Below are positions 12,642 through 24,902 of a DNA stretch of 64,000 bases, piece by piece; position 1 is the first letter of the stretch, and the number at the start of each line of letters is the position of its first letter. A model generated the notes under the pieces. That model had not been told where the DNA came from. It searched no databases and worked only from the letters and a program-made list of their open reading frames with translations. The translations under genes and the position numbers were made by a program. The DNA is from Toxotes chatareus. Lineage: Eukaryota; Chordata; Actinopteri; Toxotidae. Location of the stretch: NCBI GenBank assembly GCA_016801885.1, contig CM028903.1:14586535-14650534 (forward strand). The letters run 5' to 3'.

Positions 12642-15600
12642 TGGGGGCACTTGAAGAAAACAGAGCCATTGTCAACATTATCAGTAACGTGTGCTTTTCC
12701 TGCTATGATAAGTCAAAATGTCTGCTGTGAAATGGGGCCTATTTTCAATTGCAGCCCAAGTTATCACTCTTTCGTCTCCTTCTGCTCAGCAAAATCTCAC
12801 TTATGTTTATTTAAACCAAACCAGTGATAGTGTGTGTCTCCTACACTGACGTTATTCACACCAGCAGCCCAGGGCAGACTGGTCCTACCATGTCTTCATC
12901 TTATCTGTCAGGCAGAGAGGCTTTTTGTCTCTCTGTAATTGTTATGCTGATGTCAGTCAGCGTGCCGATGTACCGTCACTTCTCCTCCAGTGAACAGAGA
13001 ACAGAACGCACAGTGATGACATTTAGATGATTAGCAACCTCCAGGGTTGCCAGTTCCCTGCTGAATGTATGAATGTGTATGTCTGTATTTGTGTTTTCGG
13101 ACATTAGGTTGCTTTGTCTTCTGCGATAATGTGCAAACATTCCCGGGCTGTGTCTTACCTCCCAGTTTTAACAGTGACAGTGATTTTGCAGCCGAATCTC
13201 TCAGCTAATGGGAGCAAGCAGACACGTTTCTGTGTAGAGGTGGATTCTACATTTGACCACAGTCACAGTCATCGTCACAGGACGATGCTCCTCACAGAGT
13301 GTGTAAAGTACAGTGTCAGTTTACTGTTGGAGTTTGGTTATGGTTGCAGAATATTTGTGTGCGTCTTTCTAGGGGTGCAGATGGATAAAAGGGCAGGTGG
13401 CTGGAGAAATACGACAACTAAAGAACTTGCACAGTACCTTTCTATGTCTATAGTTTTATTGCAGTCACCATATTTGGAGTAGTCATTGCTGCCCGTGATC
13501 TTAAGTAGGGCTTAGCCGAACTTCTGGAAGCATGATGGGATGATCAAACAGAATTTGGACAGTGCACTGTTTATGTTGGTCATTTTTATGTGTTGTAAGC
13601 ATCACTTAAAGTATTGCACTGCATGTTTTTTTTTATTTGTTTGTGTGCAAGAAACTGGAGCAGAGAGGTACTCTGAATGGATTCTGGTTCAGGTTAACTA
13701 GTGTGTTGTCTCTCCTGGCACTGCTGCTCACCGGTGGGGAGCCAGACTGGGCTGCAGTTCAGGACAGATCCACTGATTGACCCCGGCTGTTTGGCTCCTC
13801 TCAGATAAAAGTCTGGATAGTCAGACCAAAAATTTAGTTGTCATCTTTTTCTTTGTCTCACTCACTTTGACTGTTTTTAAGCTGACAGTTGGAAAAACAA
13901 ACTTTCTGTTAATATAAGACCTACATCTTCATATACTGTAATATTTATATGGTGTACACTGCCTTTGGCCCAGTGTCAGCTGGGATATGCATCAGCTGCC
14001 CCCTGACCTTGCATGGATGGATGAAAAGAGACTAAATATAATCTAGGACTTTAATTACTTACATATGATTAACCTCAATGTTGGTGTCAGAGCTTGTACC
14101 TGTTATTATATCCCTTATACTGATAAATTTCTCATTTTGTTACATATCAGTATCAGTTTTAAGTAGGTAAAAAATATTGTCATATTTGATTACAGGTTAC
14201 AGACACCACAATCAGTTCCGGTCAGGGACTTAAATTGACATCAAAACAAATCAACCTGGGTTAAAGGGTGTGGCTGAACCACTTGTTTTGTTTAAAGGAA
14301 ACTTCATTTTGACTCCAGGGTGCAACCATTTTTCTTACATACTGTATGCAAATTAAAATCATACCATTGCCACTAAAATGCTCCGCTAACCATGTTGTGA
14401 CTTGAATCATGATGACCTGATAAATATCTCTGCTGGGAGTATGTACAGTATGCTCTGCCGCCTATAACATTTGTGTAGCATTGCACAAATCACTCTTTGT
14501 CCAAAAATCTGGACTAGATGAACCACAACGTGCTCTGTAGGCTGGTCCTGATGCACCCAGTGTGAGGCTCATGTACAGAACAGTTACAGTTCCAGAAAAT
14601 AGCATGTGTTTGTAAATGGAAAAACCGTTCACAAAATACCATTTTGCATTTGCATTGCAAATGTGTGTGGGTGAGACCGTATTTTGTGGCCAGGAAGTGA
14701 AAAAGTAACTGGCTCCAGTGTCACTAGAGTGAAAAACTTTTTATTACGTTTTATTACCGTCATTGGAGCATGGAGAATTTTACCCTATAGTAGGCTGTAT
14801 GGCAGGGGCTGTGAATGTGAAAGCTTCTTTCATATACACTGAGGTGCTCCTGTCTTGACTTACATTGAAACACTCAGGCTCTGTTTTGCACTCACACACA
14901 CGTATACACACACAGCAGCACCTTCTTCTGACTACACAACACAAGCAAGCAAATACACACAGCATTTTTTACAAAAAACAAACAAACTCATCCATCTTTG
15001 CATGCCGTGGCAAGCGGAGCCAGCTGTACTCTGCTGATTCAATAAGTTTAGAGGAATGTTAACAACCTCCTCAGGAATGCTGCGTTCCCAAGCAGTGGAT
15101 TTCCAGTTATGTTGGGGGATCCAACAGACGCAGGGGCCTACTGAGGGAGAACGCCAGGGTAACCTTCGTCTCCGACAGTGGAGGGGGCGGGGGGGGGGGT
15201 TGTGTTTTACCTTTATAACATGCTGTATCATTTCTGTATGTGACTCTGTAACTGTGTTTGTCCCAGCCTCAAGGTACAGATTATAACCTGATCGATACTG
15301 GAGCCCAGTATATAAATTACAACGATGTATAGTCAGTATTTGTTTTTCTTTTCTATTATTGACATTTCTAAATTGCAGTATGACAAAATAATCTTAACTA
15401 AAGGTCCACTTACTACCATTTTTTTTTGACATTTTAACTACATTTGAAAATGTTATGTTAAGATTATTGTGTCAAACTCACTTTCTCACTAATGCTATAC
15501 TGTACCTAAAATATGTTTTTGGTGGTACTGCAGTTTATTCTCACTAACATCAGCAGACATATAAAATATGTCAGTACTCCTGTTGTCTCCACTGCCATAC

Positions 15601-16755
15601 AAACCGAATGATTCCCATTAGTCAGCTGTGAGGTTTGAACAAAAATAAATTTGGCATGAGATGAGATGCCTGTATTTTCACATTCTCATCTCATGCCATT
15701 AGGAAAAGAATACAAAATATAGATGGGTGTTTTGTCTGCGGCACCTGTTTATCCTTGGACCAGTGTCTGGGAAAGTGAATAATGCTGAAACGACAAGTTC
15801 CTAAAGTGTTGCTGACTGTTTGTATCTTCACATCACAGCCAGTTCCCAGACCTGATCCAACAGGACCAAACTGCTTTCCTCAACAACTGCCTCCTTGTTC
15901 TGCTCTCAGCCCCTCTTCCTGTCATCTCAGCCCCTTTCTTCTTCTGTCTCCATGTTCCCAAAGCTTCTCCGTCGGGACAGGTATCTCCTCATTGATTCCT
16001 CTAAGTCTCTCTTCCCCTTCCTACTCCTCCTCCTTTTCCCATACCTCCTCCTCTTCTTCTTCTGCTGATAGCCGAACCAGCTGTGGCCCCAGCAGCAGCA
16101 GCAGCAGCAGCTGCCTTTGCTCTGCTCCTCTCATACACACATGCATGCCTGGGTGCTTACACGTAGATACAGACTCACACTGACCGAAACAGACACACAC
16201 AGACAGTGTGTTGTGCGTGAGTGGACCAGGATGTTCCTGTCTCCCTTCCCACCGGCTCGCTTGCTGGGCTGCGGATGTTTTTCCTGTCTCCCTCTGTGTA
16301 TCCCTCACTTTCTTCTGTCTTTCTTTGCATTCAGTTACTTTCTGTCAGCTTTTTTGTCTTTTCTCCCCATCTGTTTACAACAATAAATTTCTCTCTGCAT
16401 GTCTGTCTGTTTCTCCTTTGTTGCTCCATAATTGTGGTTTTTCAAGCATTGCTGGGTTTGCATCCAGTGATTCATCAAAAAGTGTTAAATGTTAAAATCT
16501 GTTTTTCTTATTCATTTTAAACTCAGACAGGATTGTTACTTTCATGTAGCAGTGGCAGAGTCACTGTGGTGGCATGCATGTACTATAATATACTGTATGT
16601 TTTTAATGAGTAATAGCTGAAGAATCTTGTGCAGTGTTGTAAACATGCAGATAAAGATAAAGTTGATAAGCCAGCATTTGCACAACCTCCCTGATGATTA
16701 CTGTACTTGACTCTTAGCACAGATGGACCTATATACACACACACGTACATATATA
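12642..16755. other. pid1: pid1 intron, central part
   Basis: No exon is recognised. A perfect 8-bp-arm palindrome, 'catttgca t tgcaaatg' at 14647-14663, contains the POU octamer ATTTGCAT. A G-rich run lies at 15181-15201. TC-rich sequence from 15880 to 16380 explains the Ser/Leu-rich open frames there. The (AGC) run at 16091 is listed separately. Confidence 0.55.
16091..16111 (+). repeat. (AGC)7 trinucleotide microsatellite
   Basis: Seven uninterrupted AGC units lie inside TC-rich intronic sequence. It is intronic, so it would not encode polyserine or polyglutamine in pid1. Confidence 0.9.
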
Positions 16756-16833
16756 CAGCGGAGTCCAAACGTCTGGGACCACTTTCCCATTCAAGTAAAT
16801 GGCAAAGTGGTTTCAGACTTTTGGACCTCATTG
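16756..16833. mobile_element. 78-bp Tc1/mariner-type MITE with TA target duplication
   Basis: The left end starts 'cagcggagtccaaacgtctg' and the right end is the imperfect complement of 'caatgaggtccaaaagtctg'. About 23 of the outer 30 positions pair. TA dinucleotides flank both sides (16754-16755 and 16834-16835), as expected for Tc1/mariner insertion. The arms take up most of the element, so the whole unit can fold into one hairpin. The 'ggtccaaaagtctgagaccac' type of terminus is a known fish MITE end (recall). Confidence 0.72.
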
Positions 16834-16989
16834 TACATGTACGTTTTTTCTTCGTTTCTTTCTTCTTCTGACCAGTTAAGTTTATCTTGGTGCCACATGG
16901 AGGATTGTGCATACTGATTAATGCACGTCTGCATATGTGTGATGTGAATGTGAGAGGGGAGACTCACAATGGGCCCCTAGGCAGGGTCA

Positions 16990-17255
16990 ACTAACTAACA
17001 AGATATAAGGTATTAACTACTGAGCTTTAGTAGCTCTGATAGGTAGATTACTTTTTTTTTTTTTTACCTTTGGACATAGCCAGGCCAGCAGTTTGCCCCT
17101 GTCTGCCATTCTCCAGGCTAAGCTAAGCTAACCAGCTGCTGGCTGTAGCTTCATATCTAGCGTACAGATGTGAGAATGGTAACAATCTTCACATCTAACA
17201 CTGGGCAAAGAAGTGAATAAGCATATTTCCCAAAATGTAAACTATTCTTTTAACT
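16990..17255 (-). mobile_element. Partial copy of the inverted-terminus repeat family, reverse orientation
   Basis: Relative to the copy at 12213, the interior is reverse-complemented: 'gatataaggtattaact', then a T run, 'acctttggacatagccaggc', 'gctaagctaagctaaccagc' and 'tggctgtagcttcatatct'. The terminus 'catatttcccaaaatgtaaa' closes it near 17244. One end is missing. It is non-coding and lies inside the pid1 intron. Confidence 0.68.
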
Positions 17256-20200
17256 TCTTGCAGTATGAGCAGACAAGCTAGCATGGCTACCAAAAACTAG
17301 CTTACTGGTGTCTTCAGCTGTCTCTGTAATGTCTTTTGACCTGTTGCTTGCAGGTCTCGCAGTTCGTCAGGAGTCTTTCTACATAGGAGAGAGAAAGAAT
17401 AGAAAAGGACAATAACCTCCATAAACCAAGAGTCAGTAATGGTGGCCACATGTCTCACCACACATGCACATGCTTAACCACACTCCTCCCCCCTCACACT
17501 CACAAACACTCACTGCATTTCATTGTTTTTATCTCTCTCCTATGAAGCAGGTATACAAACACATATAGTTTCTTTTCTGGTGCAGCAGTCCAGCAGATAC
17601 TTTAAATTTCATTTTGACATCAATTTAGTTTCCCAAACTGATTTTTTTTTTCTCTTTCTTCCCTCAGCCTGCACGTCTGCTGTCTGTCTGTTTTTCTGTC
17701 AATGTTTGCTTTGTAGCATTCCTTTTCTGCAGCCCCAAGGCCTTCGTTCCTGTAACTGATCTTTATTTCTGTCTCTGTATTACTTCACATGGAATCAATA
17801 TTTTTAGCTTGACGGTATAGAACTGTTAACAATTAGCCAGAGAAGGGAGTGCAGAACAATAGAGGGGATGTGAGGATAGAGGAGAGATGAAATGGGGGAC
17901 AGATGATGGGAGTTCAGGGAAGAAACGGGTGAAAAAGAGAAGCGAGAGTGGAAGGAAGAAGAGACAACAGAGTTTCGGAGTGGAGGAGACAGAGGAGAAA
18001 CACATGGAAAGTTGAAACAAAGGGGAGGACTCTGTAGATCTCTGGAATGATTTAAGCTGCCTGCCTGACTTCGCCAGCGCAAAGACGACTGGTGAGCAGG
18101 CTGCCAGAGCACAGGACAGCAGATGTGCACTGGTCTAGGACAGACAGACTGACGTATCAATTTTGTCCTGAGCTTGATGTGTAGAAAGCTAAAGTAGTTT
18201 GCTTCATGCACTGCACAAACACTGACAGAGTCCTCATGCAGGCGTTTATGGTTTGGCTTGGAGATTCTGAAAGCAGCTCGTTTCTGCTCCGTCAGGGAGT
18301 CCAACCTGATTCATGTCTCTCCTCCGTCTCCATGAATTTTACGATCATTTGAGTCAGTGTGTCTCTTCATTGTTCCAATCATAACCCGTGATTTGTACCT
18401 TTGGAAACTCTCCTGATGCACACTCTCACAAAGACACACACACTGTAGCTGTTAAAAGTCACCCACTAACTTGTCTCAGGTCCACCTCTGCAGTTTGCTT
18501 CCAGACACATTGTGCACAGAACCACCTCATGCTGTTGCTTTAAGGTCTCATATTTAATTCAGGGATTCAGCTGGTGTCAGATGTTAGATAAAAATTTGTG
18601 CTTTTAATTTTTAGGTTGGTCATCCAGATCTCTGTCTGGCAAATTTTAGCCTGCATAAGACTCAGACAGTGTGCATCTCAGGCTGTAATGATGTTCAGTA
18701 TTATTCTATCAGAGCTTGTAGTTTCAAGCCTGAACCTTATTTTTAAGAAAGGATGGAATTTGTAGAAGGAAGTATCAAAGTAACTTCTCCATTTTAAAAC
18801 AGATTTATTATTATCCGGTGTCTTGGCTGCCACATATTTCTGTTGTTGTCTGCAATATTATCTGTCAAAAATGGCTCAGCCTGAAATTAGTTTTTTTTTT
18901 GAGGTAGTGGAAGCTTATTTGTAAAGTTTACATGTGTGTTCTCTGCAAATTCAAAATGCTAAAATATTTGATGTAATCAAGGTAAAAAGCAAAGTATAAA
19001 TACTAAATGTCTTTCTTCATTAACTAAAACTAGAAAAGGAAATTAATTGAAGTGATTACATTAACAAATCTATTTCTCTTATACATTATATAACCAGTGA
19101 CTGTATTCTGTCATTGACAGTTTGACTGTCAGTGACAGGATACAGGCACAGTACACTCGCAGTGCAGGCAGTGCTGCTTTTACCCTCCAGTGCATCACAT
19201 TGTTCGTGACTCAAATTCCTGCTTGATTGCGAAAGGTTGAGTCATTTGCCTCCAGCGTCTTTGACTGGAAAAACAAATGTTTTCCTTTAATACTGCAACA
19301 TATAATTTTGATTAATTGCTGCAAAGCGGGCTTACGATAGTCAGGACTTTCCACTGGATCACTGTCACCTGTTGAGTCAGATACTGACAGTAAAAAAAAA
19401 TTAAAAGTTTATTGTACTCATGTGGTCCAACAGACTGGATGATGTCAAGGATGAAGTGGAATCGCATTGTGAGCGCACAGCTTCAGCAGATCTCGTCTTC
19501 CATGATTCATAACTTGGAGGCAATGGATATTGGTGGTGATAAATGTGTCTGTTTCAGTGGCACCTGTCGAGTTTTTCCAGCTCTGTCACTCTACACTGCT
19601 CTCTCCAATTGCTGGTTCCAGGGAGCACAATTATCTGTTATATGTACATTATTCTGACAGAGGTACTCATGCCTAAGGTAATACTGTTTCTGCCCCATAG
19701 CTAAATCTCACAAGTCTCACAAAGTTTCACACTAAGTTTGGCTGCCAGAGTATTTTTCAGCAAAATGCACACAGTGACACAATAACCATGAGCCACAGAT
19801 GTTTTTTGTATCTGAATTTATACGACAGTCATAAATAAATTTGAGCATATGTTGCTGGAACGGTGTCTGTATATTCAATCAAAAATCTACCTGTGCTTGT
19901 TTGGCTTTTTTTTTGTTTTGGTTGTAACCCAATAATTTAAAAATTGTCTATCCATTGCCATTTGTCAGGAGGCAAACCTAATATACTTTAGTTCACATAA
20001 ATGAACACTCAACTCTCCCTCTATAGATGCTAAATTCACCTACAGACCACATTTTAATACCCGCTGTAAATGGACTCAGTGTCGTCTTAGGCCTGAAGGA
20101 AAAAAATGTGAGCACGGTTGAAGTAGGTGATTCATGCACTGCAAACCAAAAAAATTCATGTGCATCCAAAATGTTAGTGGTGTATTTGTTTTTTATGAAC

Positions 20201-20335
20201 ACGGCCTTATAAGCAGCATTTTTCTCTATTTCTTTCTATCCCTCATTGCACTGTAACAATTTCCTCTTCAGCTGCATGTTTGGGTTGGACTTTAAAGACA
20301 CGAAGTCTAACGTTTGCTCAGTCTGGTGACCTCCT

Positions 20336-20373
<38 letters not shown>

Positions 20374-23300
20374 TATTATACATGTTTATATCATTTTTAT
20401 TCATCTCTTCATGTCTGGTATAAGCTTTGCGGAGGGAAATTTAATATTCAGGCAAAAACTGTTCAAACTGGCCAGATATGCAGACCGTGAAGTTGCTGCT
20501 CTGATAATCCAATGTGTTTTTGGACTCAACTCCTAAACTACTGCCAATGAAGATGATTGTTTTCCTTTAGTTACTCATTCTCCTCGAACTGGCTTCCATC
20601 TTTTCCCCCTTTCTTGACCTCTCTGCTATGCTAGTCTCATTTCCTCCTTCCGTAACACCTCTGGGTTATCAGAGGAGGGTTTTTACTTTTCTGTGTTTAT
20701 TGAACAGTTTAAAGCCAGCTAACTGTCGTGGACACGACAGTCACTAATGATCAGTCAGGGCAAAATCAAATCTTACCCTTCGAGAAATGAAGGGAATGTC
20801 AGACTGGATAGATCATTCTTGTCATTCAGTCTGAATATCAGGCAGCTGCAACTCTTCACCAAGCCAACATTATTTATCTAGGCACATTAACTATATGACT
20901 TCCTAATTTTCTAACACATAAGCAGAACAGAGACATCTCTAGATTGAGAGTAAACACTGACCTACCCCCAACTTCTGTCAGAGAATTGAACGCAGTCAGC
21001 CTCCATTCAGCTAGGAAGCAAGCAATCAGTAGAAACGATCACAATTTAAACAAGTAACTTAAGATCCAAATAGGAGCATCAGAGAAAAGAAGTCCAAAAT
21101 AACTCTTTATTGATGTTTGACATACAACCAGCACACTGGATGGTTGATGTATCTTGGCTCAGTCTTTGGATTTGTTGGCTGGCTGAGTGACTGACCGCCT
21201 TTTGGCTGCGAGAGGGTGTCAGTGTGGTTGACTCGCAAACCGCCCAGACTCCAGGCTGCTCCTGCAGACCTGTGGCACTCAGCTGAATGATGGATCCGGT
21301 GCAAAGGCTGTTATGTCCCACCCTGTGGTCACCGCTAATGAAAACCATTCATGAGGAGGCAGCTGATTTCACTGCCCGGATCTCTTACTGTTGCCTATAG
21401 GAAACTGTGAAATCAGTGTCGTGTCGCGCTGCAATCAGGGTATTGCAGGGGCCAGTACACCAGAGTGGCGGGATCGTATTGCTTGTGTATAAAGTTCACT
21501 GCAAATCACTCTTGGAGTTGTTTGTATTGTATGTATTATTTTTCATAAGTTGGCCTTTTCTTATTAAAGGAAATTGTATGGCAAACATCCTTTAACATTC
21601 TCTGTATTACATTATTTTCTATTTTCTCACTAGCTTCCTCTTTCTCTGCCTCCTGTTGCTGCTCCATGTCTCTTTCACTTCCATTTCCTCCTCTCTTTTT
21701 TTTGAGGATCTTCTAATTCTTTTATATTTGTGTTTGTGTATAATTAAGGGTTTTGCGTGTTTTAGATGAAAAGAACAGCTCCACAGCTTTGGAATTACAA
21801 AAAAGTATGTGATATTTACAAAGGAATTTGGCAAGGCACTTCATGTTATTCAGCTTGAGTGCATCCTTATCAAAGATACTGGTGCCTGCGTGGGTTTTGT
21901 CATTTTTGTACCTTTATGGTAAATGCTGCACCTACCCTACATAAGACTAATTGCCTGTCTAACCGAGAGGCTGGTGACTGGCTGACTGCTCTACATGCTT
22001 ACTGTGAAAGATCCAGTTCCGTCAAAATCACAGCAGAGAATGAGGGCAGGCAGACTTGATGGTTGCACACTAATCAAAACTTGTGGAAAAAAGAGAAACA
22101 GATCAAGTGATGAATAAAACAGGGCCTCTGCTTTGTATCATTTTCAGCTCCTTTATGTGAGACAGTCAGTCGTGCTTTATGCATTGGTATTTGTTGCTGA
22201 ATGGACTTATCATTTTCAGAACTGAGAAGACTTTACAGATAATAGTTCGCTTAAATTTCTGAAGGGAGTAGTGTTATCGAGCCCACAGCCTGGCTTGATA
22301 TTGGGCAGATGTGCATTGAGCCATGAATGCAGGCCACACCTTCTGTAAATGCTCCAGACTGTTAAATGATACACATCTTTCCTTTAGTATTCACACTTAT
22401 CATTGCGCTCATGTTATCTGCAGCCGTGTGTCGAATGTGTGCTGCATGTACGCCAGCTGTAATGAACTCTTGAGAGCGCAGAGTATTCCCCCTGCCCCAG
22501 TATAAACACAGACAGGAGTGAAAACTCTTTGAGTGTTTGACTCGTAGCAGGCTCCTCCTCTGTGTATTTTTATAAAGCCATAAAGAACACCATGTAGAGA
22601 AAGCACACAAGTCAGCCATTATTCCTGGACCGCACTCCAATTGGCCACATTCCCATAGAAATCTCCAGCTTTGTTCACTTCTTAACTCTCTCTCTCCCCT
22701 TATCCCTCTCCATCTCCTCAGTCTATCGCTCTCCTGGTATGCAGTGTCATTACTATGGTATTCTATGGTCCTTGTTGCAACCACAGCTTCTCTTTGTGAA
22801 ATAACACACATACACAGTCTTCAGCATGTCAACGCACTTACCACAAAATTAGAGAAGCCTCTCATCACCGCTCTTGGTTCTTAAAACATCTTTCTCAATA
22901 CAGCGATTTAAGCTCCCCATTTATTGATGTTAATTAACCTAAAGATATAAACCGAACACAGAATTAATTAGTTCACAGTGAAACATTATTTTTTAATTTG
23001 CTCCACATTGCTTAGTTCTCAGTACTTTTCATGTAGTAATGTTTTTAATAGTGAAAACCGCCTGAGGTGATTTGAAATGGAAATCGGTCCACTGTTGTTT
23101 TTCAGTTAATGATTTCGCTCCATCTTACCTCAGGTTGACACTGACAATAAACTCCATCAGAAAAACATAAAGACCTGTTAAGTCGTGAGTTGGACCCTGA
23201 TAACAAGGGACCTGTAGTATCTTGATGTTAAACTTGACCATGCAGACATCAGTTCTTTGCAGAATTTTCCAAGATTAATGGGTGGATGCTTTTTGCTATA

Positions 23301-23374
23301 TATTCTAAAATAACACTCACTAAATCATTTCACCTAAATATTCCTGACCTTTGTTTTTTTAATTGTGTGTTCCC
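17256..23374. other. pid1: pid1 intron, 3' part
   Basis: No exon or RNA gene is recognised. From 17830 to 18010 the + strand is purine-rich, which produces Ser/Pro/Phe-rich spurious frames on the minus strand. A (CA)15 microsatellite is at 20341. The 21210-21480 block has a mixed composition with retained CpGs and could be a conserved non-coding element, but nothing in the sequence alone proves this. Confidence 0.55.
20341..20370 (+). repeat. (CA)15 microsatellite
   Basis: Fifteen uninterrupted CA units lie within the pid1 intron. Confidence 0.95.
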
Positions 23375-24133
23375 CACGTGTCTGTTCTGGTCCCACCATG
23401 TTTTTCAATTTATCTGCTTCCCCTCTGTTAGATAAGACAAAACCTTGACACACAGTTATTTGTTCCGCTGTTGTCCAACAAATTTAGCTGTCAAACCATC
23501 GTCTTGCTTGTCTCAATAATGTCAAATTTAATGATGACAAAATCCATACTTGTCCTATTGCTGACTTGCATAAAGGTTTTCATGCTTTTATTTTTTCCTG
23601 CCTGGACTGATGTAATGCACTTTATGGTGAAATCAGTCAGTTTTCCCTCCAGCAGCTCCAGTTGGTGGACAACGCTGCTGCTCAGATCTTTACTGGCACC
23701 AAGAGATTTGAATGTATTGTCTCTGTCCCAGACAACTTGGATTAACACTCTGTGTTAGATTCTGCACTGATTCGTAAAGTTTACTTCTGACTTTTAGGGC
23801 ATTCAGTGGCCTCGCATGAAAAAATCTCACCGATTTGCTAACCTGTTACAACATGTTCATGGTAAAAGCCTCCAGACTTTGGAACACTTTTCCTATTGAG
23901 AGTAGACAGTCTATGTCTGTAAAATCCCTTAAATCACTTCTTAAAATGCTTTTGTCCAAGAAAGCCTGGGTGGATATTTAATAGGTTTCATCTGGTTTTA
24001 TCGCCCTTTTCACAGCACTTTATTATTTCTGTTTCTTATGATTACATTTTTTGTTGTTACTTGATTTTTAATCTTGGTTTTTCTGTCACTTTGTAAAAAT
24101 AAAAAAGGGGCTTTAAATAAATCATAATAATAG
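23375..24133 (+). mobile_element. Decayed 3' part of an L2/Rex1-type non-LTR retrotransposon
   Basis: Read with frame changes, the sequence gives fragments typical of LINE reverse transcriptases. Near 23378 there is a segment like SVLVPPCFSIYLLPL. Near 23525 there is VKFNDDK. Near 23600 there is CNALYGEI followed by LQQLQLVDNAAAQIFTGTK. Further on come a PSRLWNTF-like region (about 23870) and a basic tail. It ends in 'aaaggggctttaaataaatc', a common LINE 3' end form. Stops and frameshifts are numerous and the 5' part is missing, so it cannot be functional. It lies in the sense direction in the last pid1 intron, ending about 270 bases before the terminal exon. Assignment between L2 and Rex1 clades is tentative. 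Confidence 0.72.
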
Positions 24134-24401
24134 GATACTTTCAGCATGACAGTATGACATATAGTGATTCTGTTATTCCAGTCACTCAGTGTATATTTAA
24201 GCAGACATATGATCTTTTGACATTTTTAAGGTGTTTTGGATGGCACCCGGTTGTTTTTCCATGTTGCAGCTTCTTTACATCTGGTGAAAAACTGCAGCTG
24301 AAAATGCTGTGGTGTATTTATAGCCTACCGCATATTTACATTTGTTGTTACTGTGGAAAAGATGAGTCTAATAGTAACTGTGTGTGTCTCCTTTCCTGCA
24401 G

Positions 24402-24902
24402 GTGACCTACCTGGGTAAGGTGACTATCTCTGGGACCCAGTTTCTTTCTGGCTGCACAGAGTCAGCAGTGGTCGGTCTGGTGGAACGTCGTGCTCTGGCC
24501 CAGCAGCAGGGCACCTGCCCCGCGGGCAACTCTCTGCTGGAGATTCGGCCCTTCCAGGTGCGCCTTCACCACCTGGACGAGCACGGCGAGGCCTCAGTAA
24601 CCATGGACACCTACCAGGTGGCGCGGATTGCCTACTGCACAGCCGACCATAGCATCAGGCCCAACGTATTTGCCTGGATCTACAGGGAGATCAATGACGA
24701 CCTGTCCTTCCAGATGGACTGCCACGCCGTGGAGTGCGAGAGCAAGCTGGAGGCCAAGAAGCTGGCACACTCAATGATGGAGGCTTTCCGCAAGACTTTC
24801 CACAGCATGCGCAGCGATGGTCGCATCCACAAGAGTGGCTCATCGGACGACTTTGCTGAGGACTCATCCACCCCTGAAGACTCGACCCCAGACGACGGTT
24901 GA
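24402..24902 (+). CDS. pid1: pid1 terminal coding exon (PTB/PID domain, stop codon)
   Basis: It encodes 166 residues and a TGA stop, in phase with the exon ending at 8459. The acceptor is 'tgtctcctttcctgcag|GTGACC'. Residues 1-8 (VTYLGKVT) and the LSGCTE segment form the start of the PTB fold. ALLEIRPFQV-like, MDTYQVARIAYCTAD, IFAWIYREINDD-like and MDCHAVECESKLEAKKLAH blocks match PID1 closely. The domain ends in the alpha helix with MMEAFRKTFHSM. A Ser/Thr/Asp-rich acidic tail follows and ends DDG, as in mammalian PID1. The loop after LSGCTE and the C-terminal tail are a few residues longer than I recall for human PID1. The exon is clearly G+C-richer than its flanks. PID1 binds NPXY-containing receptor tails and is linked to insulin response and adipocyte biology (established for mammals). 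Confidence 0.96.
   Translation: MTYLGKVTISGTQFLSGCTESAVVGLVERRALAQQQGTCPAGNSLLEIRPFQVRLHHLDEHGEASVTMDTYQVARIAYCTADHSIRPNVFAWIYREINDDLSFQMDCHAVECESKLEAKKLAHSMMEAFRKTFHSMRSDGRIHKSGSSDDFAEDSSTPEDSTPDDG

Noticed and set aside
15782..16183. Ser-rich 133-residue open frame
   Set aside because: It derives from TC-rich and AGC-repeat DNA. The opposite strand is equally open (polyglutamate), a sign of low complexity.
17804..18304. 166-residue minus-strand frame
   Set aside because: It comes from a purine-rich + strand tract in the pid1 intron. No motif or flanking splice sites support it.
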